A DNA stretch of 64,000 bases from Aphrocallistes beatrix (lineage: Eukaryota; Porifera; Hexactinellida; Sceptrulophora; Aphrocallistidae), in the NCBI GenBank assembly GCA_963281255.1, contig OY725496.1:2728001-2792000 (forward strand), given 5' to 3'. The notes beneath the pieces are model-generated. The model worked only from the letters and a program-made list of their open reading frames with translations, was not told the origin of the DNA and made no database searches. The position numbers and the translations under genes are program-made. Positions 22,319-32,074 of this stretch are shown in pieces (position 1 is the stretch's first letter; every line of letters starts with the position of its first letter).

Positions 22319-22842
22319 TTACGAGGGGCAATCGAAAAGTTCTAATCCCATGATATTTTTTTCTAGTTGAAATGAAGAATCAGTATTAAAGTAATTATAA
22401 TTGTTCAAAGTACTCCCTATCTACATGTATACACTTTTGTAACCTTGCCATCCATGAGTAAAATGCTTCTATGTAAATTTCTTGGGGTAGGTGTTTGAGA
22501 TACTGAAAAAATCGAGGTTCGTAGCTTACTCCGATCGCGAAATCTATTCCCTCGCAAATGATCCTTTAGCTTTTGAAACAGCCAGAAGTCGCAGAGAGCA
22601 AGGTCTGGACTGTATGGTGGGTGAGGAATGACTTCTATCCCATATTCGGCATGTTTAGACTTGGTAACCTTTGAATTATGGGCTGGGGCATTATCATGCA
22701 ATAATTTTATTCCACGTACTCCCGTCTTTGGTCTTACCTTTTTATAATGATCAACTACTTGTGACAGTACATATTTCGCGTAAACTTGTAATGGTCCTCC
22801 CTTTTGGTGTAAGGGTTAGAACTTTTAGATTGCCCCTCGTAA
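22319..22842 (-). mobile_element. Internally deleted mariner element with TA target duplication
   Basis: A 524-bp element with inverted ends TTACGAGGGGCAATCgAAAA and its complement, flanked by TA on both sides (22317-22318, 22843-22844). The minus strand (22701-22417) encodes the C-terminal part of a mariner transposase: MHDNAPAHNSKVTKSK, GIEVIPHPPYSPDLALCDFW. The D of HDN and the D of CDF are 34 residues apart, the mariner DD34D spacing. The N-terminal HTH and first Asp are deleted. It sits next to the right arm of the 19833-23472 inverted repeat. Confidence 0.88.
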
Positions 22843-23489
22843 TACCTATTATTATTGTTATTAACCTTAAAGTAAGAAGAAAATTTAATGAAAAAAAATA
22901 ACGGCATACCTATTAATAATAATAATATTAATCTATGAATAAAAGCAGTAATACTATTTCTCATAGGCTGCTACATACTAAGCACAGAGTAACCTAGGTT
23001 GCTAGCACATTTCTAGCAATCTAGGTTGCTCGAGGTGTTCTATGTAGCAACCTAGGTTGCTGTATAGAAAAACCCTCATTAAATAGTCAGGCATTATAGT
23101 CAGTTTTCGCTGAAACACCTGAAATAATTATAAATTCTATAAATTCCGATTTATTCTTAGATTTTTAAGAATTCCAATTATTATGGTAGTAACTACATTG
23201 TTAATTAGATATTGACATAATATTGATCCTCTAGGTTATGCTAAAATGGATATGACCTGATAAAGTTGATTCGCTTATAATAATGAGGCTTAACCCACAA
23301 AAGGGGGTTTTGCCAAACCCGGTTTAAACCTGGATTTAACCCAGGGGTGGATTAAATCTACCAACCCTGTTGGTGATCAATTCTAATATCTCTGTTAGAT
23401 CATCTGTGAATGATATGCCATTCTTCAATCAGTACTAATTACCTTTGACCGAGTTGACTTCATTAAATGAATCACAATGCGTGATCAAT

Positions 23490-25644
23490 CTAATGAACAG
23501 ATAGTTTTTTGAAATTTTGTAAAAATGAACATTAAAACACCCGAGGAATTTATTTCTTAGCAAATTTTGACACTATCTTTTTCATATTTCTCTTTTTATT
23601 CGTATTATCCAAAATATATCTGTTCATTGTGTTCTGCTCTTCGACATCTATTGAAAACCGTTGAGTTTTCGCTTAAAAAGTTATCACACTTATAAGTGCT
23701 GAAAAAAAAGTCTCTGATAATAGGATTTAAAAAATATTTATATATACGCTCGTATCACTCAATTTCCATTAGTTTTATTCTTTAGTAATATTAAATAACA
23801 TTCAAATATCCTTATTCAACAACTTACAGCAGTACTTGACTTCAAAATATGCTATTTCAAATATTTTTACCTTCAAAGTGTGCAAAACTGGTCATTCATC
23901 TTGGCGACCCAAAAATAACCCCATCCGATAGTATCCGCCGGAATCCCACATCAATAACTTCTTTCAAACACGCCAGATTATCATTTGAATTATGAATTCG
24001 AATCCAGCATTGAATTTCCAACAATTTGATATATACGTATATTGACCATATTTGGAGATTTTTTGGTTGTCCGTGCCTACCAACGGAAGGAATTTTTCAC
24101 ATTCCTGGCCATTGCTAGGAACCCTCGGCGAAATAATTCTCCAAATGTGGTCAATATATATATAAATTGGAGGAAATTTAGTGCTGAGGACGAAACCAGC
24201 ATCAAAATGATGATCTGGCATGATTAAGGTTGGCCTTTCCAATAATAGCTAACTTTTGACTTTTTCAATCGATTCATTTAATTTTTTCAGTGCAGATTTG
24301 AATCGCAGAGTTATCTGCAAAACTGCATTAAGAATTGAAATAATTAAAGAGAAAAGAAATTTTTTTAAAAAGTTTGGTCATTTTACAAGTAAGAAATCGG
24401 AAACAATATGCTTACAATCCATTATAAACTTTTCAAATTCATTCATAGATCGATGATCTAACTAATGAACAGACAGATTTTGAAATTTTGAAAATTATTA
24501 AAAATACACACCAAAACACCCGAGGAATTTTATTTTTAGTAATTTTGACACTCTTTTTCTTAATTCTCTTTTTATTTGTATTATCAAAATTATGTCTGTT
24601 CATTATGTTCAACTCTTCGAGATCTATCAGAAACCGTTAAGTTTTCGTCCCTATGTTGAATTTACAAAAAGTTATCTTTATAATTGCTGGAAAAAAAGTC
24701 TCAGAAAATAGGATTTAGAAAATATTTATATATGTCCCTCAATTTACATTAGTTTTAACTGCTTTGGAATATTAAATAACATGCAAATATCCTTATTAGA
24801 CAACTTATAGCACTACTTGACTTCAAAATATGGTATTTCAAATTTTTCTACATCAAAAGTGGGAAAAATGTTCATTGCTGACTGGCCACCCAAAATTAAC
24901 CACATTCGATAGTGTCCAGCGGAATTCGAGATCAATAACTTCTTCGAACCATGTCAGATCATCATTTTAATACTAAATTCGTGCTCAGCACCAAATTTAC
25001 AGCAATTTGATATATATATTGACCATATTTGGAGAAATTTTTGGATGTCTGTGCATAGCAACGGCCAGAAATTTTTCACATTCCTGGCCGTTGTTAGGAA
25101 CCCGCAGCCAAAGAATTTCTCCAAAAATGTCCAATATATATATCAAATTGCTGGAAATTTAGTGCTGAGCACGAATTTAAAATTATGATCTGACATGGTT
25201 CAAAGAAGTTATGGATATGAGACAAAATGTGTCCTTTGTTAGGCGACACCAGGTGGTACAAGTGGCTCTAAGTGGCGAAATATTAGCATTTAAATTCTAA
25301 AATCAAAATTATTGTTTAGAACCCCTTTAGTTATCCTAAAATGGTTAAAAAGGACTTTTGGCAAATTTTTGATAATAAACAAAATGCCCATAGGAAAGAA
25401 AGGCCAACCTTAAAAGAAGTTATAGATATGAGACATTTCGCTTCAAAAATGTGTGCTTTTTTGGATGACACCAGGTGGTACAAGTGGCTCTAAGTGGCGA
25501 AATATTGACATTGAAATTCTAAAAATCAATGTTTTGAACCCCTTAAATTAATGTTTTGAACCCCTTTAGGGATCTAAAAATGTTGAAAAGGCAATTTGGG
25601 CACATTTTTAGTAAAAAACAAGTTTCCTATGGGAAACACCAACC
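23490..25644 (-). mobile_element. TTAA-2 copy (outer) containing a nested relative
   Basis: The right terminus GGAAACACCAACC with TTAA at 25645-25648 and the family's hairpin (about 24017-24175) are clear. The left terminus is lost near 23490. A second TTAA-2 element is inserted at 24224-24413 sequence level (see 24228-25409). The outer sequence resumes at 25410 with 'aaaagaagttatagatatga', in register with uninterrupted copies. Confidence 0.7.
24228..25409 (+). mobile_element. TTAA-2 element nested in another TTAA-2 element
   Basis: A 1,182-bp element with termini GGTTGGCCTTTCC and GGAAAGAAAGGCCAACC, flanked by TTAA at 24224-24227 and 25410-25413. Outside, the flanks ('gatctggcatga' and 'aagaagttatagatatg') join in register with the empty site of the same family ('gatctgacatggttcaaagaagttat' region, 25190-25215). 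The internal hairpin lies at about 25007-25150. Confidence 0.8.
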
Positions 25645-25648
25645 TTAA

Positions 25649-25701
25649 CAATAAAAAACTTTTTTTACGCAAGGCAAAGTTTTTCGAGGGCGGTATCCTT
25701 A
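25649..25701 (+). repeat. TTAA-1 right-end remnant
   Basis: About 50 bp ending TTTTTCGAGGGCGGTATCC, then TTAA. It directly follows the TTAA at the end of the outer TTAA-2 copy, at the position where TTAA-1 itself has 'gaaattaacaataaaa' (13798). The TTAA-2 element therefore inserted into a TTAA-1 copy whose other side has been lost. Confidence 0.65.
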
Positions 25702-25817
25702 ACACTGCAGAATACGAAATTTTGAGAAATCGTTAATATTTATGAACAAATCTTGTTCATTATTTTGACCTTTTCTTAACATCTGAAATCGTTTTTCGTT
25801 TTTGATCTTATATCATT

Positions 25818-26095
25818 ATTATGTCAACACTCAACAAATGTACGGAAAATTCATACAAAGGTAAGTGAAAGATAGACTGTTTTGGAGACTCTAGTTAATT
25901 TTTGATTTGAAAATGTTTTAGATCTCCCCAAAGATCATCCCAAGCTTGTCAGTGTCTTGACTGAGAAATCATCTACTTTTGATGCACTATAAAATAGATT
26001 AGCTTATTGTGGAGACTCATTATGGAGTGAACTGTCTCAATCAATTTATGGTCAGAACAGACAGGGTCGGGGAGACAAACTTTATCTCAAGTGGA
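25818..26095 (+). pseudogene. Possible two-exon coding relic, unrecognised
   Basis: The ATG at 25818 opens MSTLNKCTENSYK and runs into AAAG|GTAAGTG (donor at about 25860). An acceptor (ATGTTTTAG, ending 25920) leads into DLPKDHPKLVSVLTEKSSTF, DAL, a stop, then LAYCGDSLWSELSQSIYGQN, RQGRGDKLYLKWK, stop. The 60-bp intron has good GT-AG ends and the composition looks protein-like. The in-frame stop argues for decay. I do not recognise the family. Frames at 26009-26287 and 26453-26638 add nothing recognisable. Confidence 0.35.
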
Positions 26096-26099
26096 AATA

Positions 26100-27143
26100 A
26101 CTCTAATAATATTCTGGGAATTTTGGTGTGCCACCTCTCCCCCACTGAGACTAATGATATCTCCAAAGAATTTAATGATGAAAGCCTTGAGGAATGTATT
26201 CGTCTGGATTTGTTTTCTGTTGAAATGAGAACCTCCCTAATATCCTCAATTGTCCTGAGGGATATTTGCATTAGGATGTGTGATTGAGTTTAAAAATTAT
26301 TGATTGAGAAAAATTCTAATCGAAAAGTAAAATCTTTTTCAAGTCTCTGCAGTTTGTAAATTCTCGAATTGAAACAGTTATTATTTTGCGATTGAAGATG
26401 ATGTTAGATCACTAGATTATGATAGTACGAGTAATATACCAATGGATTATAAGTGTGGAGGTATTTTTCTTCAGAACACTCAGATGGTTTGACGAACTAT
26501 GCTCGTCATTTATCTGGTAGTGAAAGACAAAAAAACAGGAAACAAAAAAATTTAAATAAATGGGTGTTAAATAGTAAATTAATGACGATTAAAGAAATAA
26601 GATCGATCAAATCGAATTGGATTATAGTTGGACCATGATGATACACAGTGCATGCATTTCATTTAATAAAATAAATATTATAAGCTACCTTGATAATTGT
26701 TGGGAATTAATAAATAATGTCAAACCTGAATTTAGCTTTAGTACAGTCCTTCATCTTTGCTCTGCACATATTATGTATCGTATAAGTTATAATATAGACA
26801 AGCGCGCGCTTCGCTTACTTGCACTGCGGGGCTGGAAGACACTGTCCGCAGGAGGCGCCCTTAGGGCGCCTGGGCTCACATTAATTAATTATAAGGGAGA
26901 TAACATCTCGAAATTGTGTCTGGTGCGTGTGCTAATCTTATAATTTATAATTGCTAATCAACCGTAAACTAAAATTTTTCAACATATTTTTGGTGGATTT
27001 AGCGGCGGTTGATTGGAAAAAACATTCAAATGGGTATTTGGGTAAACTTGGGTATAGCTGGAATTCATTGTATTTCATTCAAAATCGACTACCCTACAAT
27101 ACAATATCAGTATTTCAACTCGCAACATTATGAAAAATTAGTA
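26100..27143. other. Mostly unannotated; contains a CRE-rep end at 26798-26935
   Basis: Only a CRE-rep terminal piece is recognisable: acaagcgcgcgcttcgcttac, the hairpin GGCGCCCTTAGGGCGCC near 26853, and 'aattataagggagataacat'. The rest shows short frames without motifs. Confidence 0.5.
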
Positions 27144-27321
27144 CTACTGTATTTCTCACTCGATTATCCGAGATAGTCAATCAATTATCCGAGCTAGCCA
27201 ATCAATTATCCGAGCTAGCCAATCAATTATCCGAGATGGCCAATCAATTATCCGAGATGGCCAATCAATTATCCGAGATGGCCAATCAATTATCCGAGAT
27301 AGTCAATCAATTATCCGAATA
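27144..27321 (+). repeat. Left TIR with eight 21-bp tandem units
   Basis: Units begin near 27161, 27182, 27203, 27224, 27245, 27266, 27287 and 27308. Variation between units falls in the spacer (agatagtc, agctagcc, agatggcc) and is mirrored in the right TIR. They are likely multiple transposase binding sites (inference). Confidence 0.92.
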
Positions 27322-27453
27322 TTTATGTACCAATCAGTTCGCCTGATTCTGCACACAATGAAAGGGTATTGTATGTATTTACATAATTGATTAAATATAA
27401 AATGCGAAATTGAGAATTATTTTGGAATCAAATCGTTGTTAACTTAATTTCAT

Positions 27454-28551
27454 ATGGCAAGTAACACATCAAATATTTCTGAATCTACTCCTGTCAGAAG
27501 AGGAGGTAAAGCAATCAGTGATGAAATCCGCTCAAGGTTGATCAAAGCTCATGAAACAGGACTTAGTTATGGGCAAATATCCGAACTCTATGATGTTAAA
27601 AAGGATACTGTATATCGCATTTGCAGTTTTAGGCAGTATACAACCAAACCGCGAGGTGGTTCAAAGGGGAGAAAGATAAACCAAGAAACATTAGGTTATC
27701 TTATAAATTTAATTGAATCCCGAGCGGATATAACGCTTCATGAAATGAAAGATGCACTAATACAAGAAAAGGGACTCACTGTATCAGTAGCAACGATTGC
27801 ACGATGTCTCGAAGGTTCCCTTATTACACTTAAGAAAATGGAATTAGTTCCAATGAATAGAAATTCGGAGGAAAATAAAATTGCAAGACGCCAGCATGCA
27901 TCATGGCTGCAAACTCAATATGAATTGGGAGCACAATTTTGTTATATTGATGAGTGTGGATTCGGGTTATACACTGCTAGGTCACATGGACGTTCTGTCA
28001 GGGGATTACCAGCCAGAAGAATTGTTCCGAATCAAAGAACTCCGCATATTACCATGCTATGTGCTATTAGCCCTAATGCTGGACTAATCCATAAAATGAT
28101 GATAACTGGAGGAGCGAAGCAGGAGAATTTTGACCAATTTATCAATGAATTATTTCACTTAGAGTTCGGTCAAGCGGTTAATCCAATTGAAGGAGTAAAT
28201 AAATGCTACTTGATATTCGACAATGCACCCTGTCATCGAGGTATTGAAGCGAGGTTAGCCGAAAACATACCGGAAAACTTTGAATTGATCCGTTTACCAC
28301 CTTACAGCTGTGAACTTAATCCGATCGAATTTTCGTTCAATAGTCTCAAAGCATATTTGAAGCGTGCTATCAGTATACATGGACCAATTATTCCAAACCA
28401 TGGTCAATCACTTGCTACAGCAAGAAGACTATTTCTTTTGCAACTGGCTCCTAGTGCACTCAGTCGAATTACTGCCACCTCCACCCTCAATTCGTTTTTT
28501 CATGTCCTAACGATAACTGCTCCCAAAGCCATTAGGCTCGAAGACCTCTAA
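27454..28551 (+). CDS. Tc1/mariner-superfamily (IS630-type) DDE transposase, 365 aa, DD35E
   Basis: Cut-and-paste transposase of the surrounding element; it would bind the TIRs and cut at TA. Residues about 20-60 form a helix-turn-helix (SDEIRSRLIKAHETGLSYGQ, ISELYDVKKDTVYRICSF). The GRK-rich linker (68-74) and a second DNA-binding segment (about 75-130) follow. The catalytic triad is intact: D166 in CYIDECGFGLYTARSHGRS, D256 in LIFDNAPCHRG, E292 in PPYSCELNPIEF. 35 residues separate the last two, so it is DD35E, not the DD34E of classical Tc1 or DD34D of mariner. GRSVRGLPARR (179-189) is the IS630-type block. Length is normal for the family. The ATG at 27454 is the first in frame, inside the TIRs. 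There is no intron or frameshift. Exact subfamily not assigned. Confidence 0.95.
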   Translation: MASNTSNISESTPVRRGGKAISDEIRSRLIKAHETGLSYGQISELYDVKKDTVYRICSFRQYTTKPRGGSKGRKINQETLGYLINLIESRADITLHEMKDALIQEKGLTVSVATIARCLEGSLITLKKMELVPMNRNSEENKIARRQHASWLQTQYELGAQFCYIDECGFGLYTARSHGRSVRGLPARRIVPNQRTPHITMLCAISPNAGLIHKMMITGGAKQENFDQFINELFHLEFGQAVNPIEGVNKCYLIFDNAPCHRGIEARLAENIPENFELIRLPPYSCELNPIEFSFNSLKAYLKRAISIHGPIIPNHGQSLATARRLFLLQLAPSALSRITATSTLNSFFHVLTITAPKAIRLEDL

Positions 28552-28691
28552 ATTTGATTTAATAACCAGCCAGAGCTATCAAACTCGATTATTTAACCCC
28601 ATTCTTCTTAAATAAATCATTGTTAAAATATTTATCTGAATACATATAATTGTGAAAAATAAAATCTACACTAAATTAACTGGATCAAATT

Positions 28692-28869
28692 TTATCGGAT
28701 AATCAATTGACTATCTCGGATAATTGATTGACTATCTCGGATAATTGATTGGCCATCTCGGATAATTGATTGGCCATCTCGGATAATTAATTGGCCATCT
28801 CGGATAATTGATTGGCTAGCTCGGATAATTGATTGACTATCTCGGATAATCGAGTGAGAAATACAGTAG
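28692..28869 (-). repeat. Right TIR with eight 21-bp tandem units
   Basis: Mirror image of 27144-27321, with units of consensus CTCGGATAATTGATTGgcc. One unit has 'aattaattgg' where the others have 'aattgattgg'. The unit order of spacer variants matches the left TIR, which argues that the TIRs are maintained as pairs or are young. Confidence 0.92.
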
Positions 28870-28876
28870 TATAGTA

Positions 28877-29489
28877 CAGGTATCCCTCACCGTTCGCGGG
28901 GGTTACGTTCCTGACAATTGTCGCGAATGGCAAAATCGCGAACGGCAAGGCGTTAGTTCAATGAGAATAGTGGGGTTACGTTCCTAGATTATAAAAACGA
29001 CGCTAGATACAGTTTGCTAAATACGCTATTGATTCAATAGTTGAGCTACATGTAATACTGATAAAACACTGGCACAAGTTTAATTGTAATAAATGAAGTG
29101 ATAAATGAAAGATATAGATCCCCTAGTAGCAAACCTAAGTACCATACCTAACTAGTAAAGTCTAGCCTTTCAATCACCAACCAACTTCCTTTTATGCATG
29201 ATGTAATTATTAAGTAGAAAATTATTAGTATTACAGAAACAATAGTCTAGTAAATAGTCTAGTTAGTATAGAATAATAGAAACAGTATTAAATGCTATTG
29301 CCAGGTTAATAATAAGGGGATACGTATAAAGTTATAGACTTATACTAGCCCATGAAACTACTGAAGAGAGCAACGAAAACCGCGAATAGTCGAGGGAACG
29401 AGTCGCGAATAACAAAACAAGACTCAAAAAAATTTCCGCGAATAATCGAAACCGCGAATGGCAAACCCGAGAACAGCGAGGGCTGCCTG
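28877..29489. mobile_element. pogo/Tigger-like MITE, 613 bp
   Basis: Ends CAGGTATCCCTCACCGTTCG and CGAGGGCTGCCTG are imperfect inverted repeats, flanked by TA (28875-28876, 29490-29491). Internal 'gcgaatggcaaaatcgcgaa' and 'aaccgcgaatagtcgaggga' motifs are typical of pogo-like non-autonomous elements. No coding sequence. It sits 7 bp from the Tc1/mariner element at 27144-28869. Confidence 0.8.
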
Positions 29490-29501
29490 TATAGTAGTTA
29501 A

Positions 29502-31420
29502 GGATACCGCCCTCGAAAAATCTTGCTTGGCGTAAAAAAATACAGCAAAATGTTTTATTGCTAATTTCATTGTATTACTGATCGGTCTACCATCTGATAG
29601 CACTATTTGGACGGCATTTTCTTTTATTTTTTGCGAAATAACCCCCTAAAGTTTAGCGTTAATAAAAATTGAAAAATTGTTAGAGGATTTTAACTCATTA
29701 CCAATTAGTTTTTAACTTATTCGATATTTTTTTAATGATATGAACCTTAACATAGTTTTAGCACCTTTGGAGATTATAAAACACAAATATTTAAAAGAAT
29801 GGGCAAATAAAATCCAAACAAAATAGCTCTATAAGGGAGTTCATTTATATAATCCTCGGGAAATCGCAAGTTTGATCTCAGATATTTAGCGATCCCTGGG
29901 TCAGTAATAAAATTCTGATCGTTTCAAATAAAGATTTGTTCAGATCCGACCATTTGTTCTTGAGATATCGCATATCATAGGTAAAGTTCGGCCATAATAT
30001 CCCTCTAAGGTCCCGAAAGAGGCTGATGTCATATCTTAAAAACTATTGTAGATATATAATATATTATATCCTTAAATAAAAGGATATATGCGAAAATATA
30101 TAGGTTCCTCGACCATTCCTTTGTCAAAAAATAAATAATTCTCGACTTATCATTGATTTAATTGTAATACAAATTCTATGGAGAACTTTGAACCTATTAG
30201 AAAATGGCGAATCTAATCATTAAATATGTGTCCAAATTTAGCTATTATGCTAAATAGTGAATACAATTGCCGTTAATAATATGTACAGAAAAATTGGAGA
30301 ACTTTTGATAATTATTTTGAAAGTTCTGGCCTTGGATCTCGCAGATTCGGTCAAAAACCCCCATTTGGGGTCCAAAAAGAGATATCTCTCTATCTTTATA
30401 AATACAAGTCCAAATTCTTAGTTCTCACTTCCTAATATACTTTTTATGAGTGTACAAATATGATTCTTTGATAATAATTGCACTACATCCTATGGAAAGT
30501 TTAGATTTTATCATATGATGGCGTAGCATTTTTCAAATCCTAACTTCGAAACTAAAAGTCGTAGACTTTCGCTCTAACTTCCTAATATACTTTTTGGAAG
30601 CTTTTTATTCATTCTAAACTGATAGATTATACTTCGCAGTGCCAGGAATATGAAATATTATCTACAATTATCTCAAAATATTCGGAGTTAGGGGCCTCAA
30701 GGAAATTTGTGGATTTTCAGAGTACTTTTGCTATTTTTGGTAAATATTTGGCTTTAATATACCTAAATCAGCAGTATGGATGCGAATAAATGTATGTGGA
30801 TGCTTATGTGCATTATTAATAACTCATTTTACATTCTTCTTAACACCTAAACTTAAAATCTCTATATCTCGGGACTTTAAAATTTCAAAATTGACCGTCT
30901 TTACAGAATTATTTCTCAAATTTGGTTTGAGATAGAAGTTTGAAAATTTCAAGAGTTGCTTCATATCATTATGCGATGAACATAGGACCACCATTTTTTG
31001 GATATATTCTAACTCGGTGATTTTATTCATGATTTCCCAAAAAAAACAGACATTTTTGGCAATTTTTTTTCGGACACCGATAAAATTTACAATATTTGTC
31101 ATTTTAACTTTCTTCTGGTCCTATGGAGTTGCAAATATGGTAGACTATCTATGATTCGATTTTGGAAGCGTTTGATTCCTTGGTATCTCCTAAACAATTC
31201 ATTGAGTGCTTAAATTTTTACCTTAAGATGTGCTAGCGGAAAATTAAAAAAACAGACTTTGAGACACTGTATCTCAAAATCTAGAAATGAAAATCAAAAA
31301 CGGTTTGGAATGTGCCAGTATTTCTTGATGGAGATACCTCCCCACCCTTAACATCTCTTATAGCTCTACTTTCATCGTATGCTGTAATGCAAATCATATG
31401 TTTTTTCGAGGGCGGTATCC
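29502..31420 (-). mobile_element. TTAA-1 transposon, full length, inverted
   Basis: A 1,919-bp copy with both termini (GGATACCGCCCTCGAAAAA and complement), flanked by TTAA at 29498-29501 and 31421-31424. It is the reverse of the copy at 6023 and very similar along its length, including the short frame at 30824-31102. Its right TTAA is shared with the left end of the next TTAA-2 element. Confidence 0.88.
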
Positions 31421-32074
31421 TTAAGGTTAGCCTTTCTTTGGAAATTTTGTTTTTTATCAAAAATTTGCCAAAAGTCCTTTCAATCATTTTTAGATCCGTA
31501 AAGGGCTTCTAAACATTAATTTCGATTTTTAGAATTTCAATGCTAATATTTCGCCACTTAGAGCCACTTGTCCCACCTGTTGTCGCCTAAAAAAGGACAC
31601 ATTTTTGAAACGAAAAGTCTCATATCCATAGCTTCTTTGAACCATGTTAGATCATCATTTTAATGGTAAATTCGTGCTCAGCAATAAATTTCCAGCAATT
31701 TGATATATATTGGACATACTTGGAGAAATTCTTTGGCTGCGGGTTCCTAGCAACGGCCAGGAATGTGAAAAAATTCCTGGCCCTTGCTATGCACTGACAT
31801 CCAAAAAATTCTCCAAATGTGGTCAATATATATATCAAATTGCTGGAAGTTTAGTGCTGAGCACGAATTTAGTATGAAAATGATGATCTTACATGGTTCA
31901 AAGAAGTTATTGATCTCGTATTCCGGCGGACACTATCGAATGTGGTTATTTTTGGGTGGCCGGTCAGCAATGACCAGTTTTTCACACTTTTGATGAGAAA
32001 AATTTGGATATACCATATTTTGAAGTTAAGTACTGCGATAAGTTAACGAATAAGAATATTTGCATGTTATTTAA

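Larger units (their letters stand above)
19833..23472. repeat. 3.6-kb inverted-repeat structure (arms about 520 and 590 bp)
   Basis: The left arm 19833-20352 and right arm 22881-23472 are reverse complements, sharing for example the 'caacctaggttgc'-rich block, the block around 20080 and 'ctgggttaaatcc'. The right arm carries about 90 bp more (23183-23273). Between the arms lie LINE fragments in two orientations and a mariner element. hAT-like ends (CAGGGTTGG, 19936; CCAACCCTG, 23376) sit inside the arms. It could be a composite foldback transposon or an inverted duplication. Confidence 0.75.
27144..28869 (+). mobile_element. Complete Tc1/mariner-superfamily transposon with 178-bp repeat-built TIRs
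   Basis: A 1,726-bp element flanked by TA (27142-27143, 28870-28871), the target duplication of the IS630/Tc1/mariner superfamily. The ends start CTACTGTATTTCTCACTCG and are exact inverted copies. Each TIR (27144-27321 and 28692-28869) holds eight tandem units of 21 bp (core CAATTATCCGAG), a symmetric IR/DR architecture. One uninterrupted transposase gene lies between. Matching termini, an open frame and TA duplication suggest recent activity. It abuts a pogo-like MITE starting at 28877. Confidence 0.95.

Noticed and set aside
26009-26287. 92-codon plus-strand frame
   Set aside because: It overlaps, in another phase, the more protein-like exon pair at 25818-26095. No motif was recognised, so it is not called separately.
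27175-27321. Regular 21-bp repeats considered as a CRISPR array
   Set aside because: There are no unique spacers: units are contiguous and the array is mirrored at the other end of a transposon, so these are TIR repeats in eukaryotic DNA.
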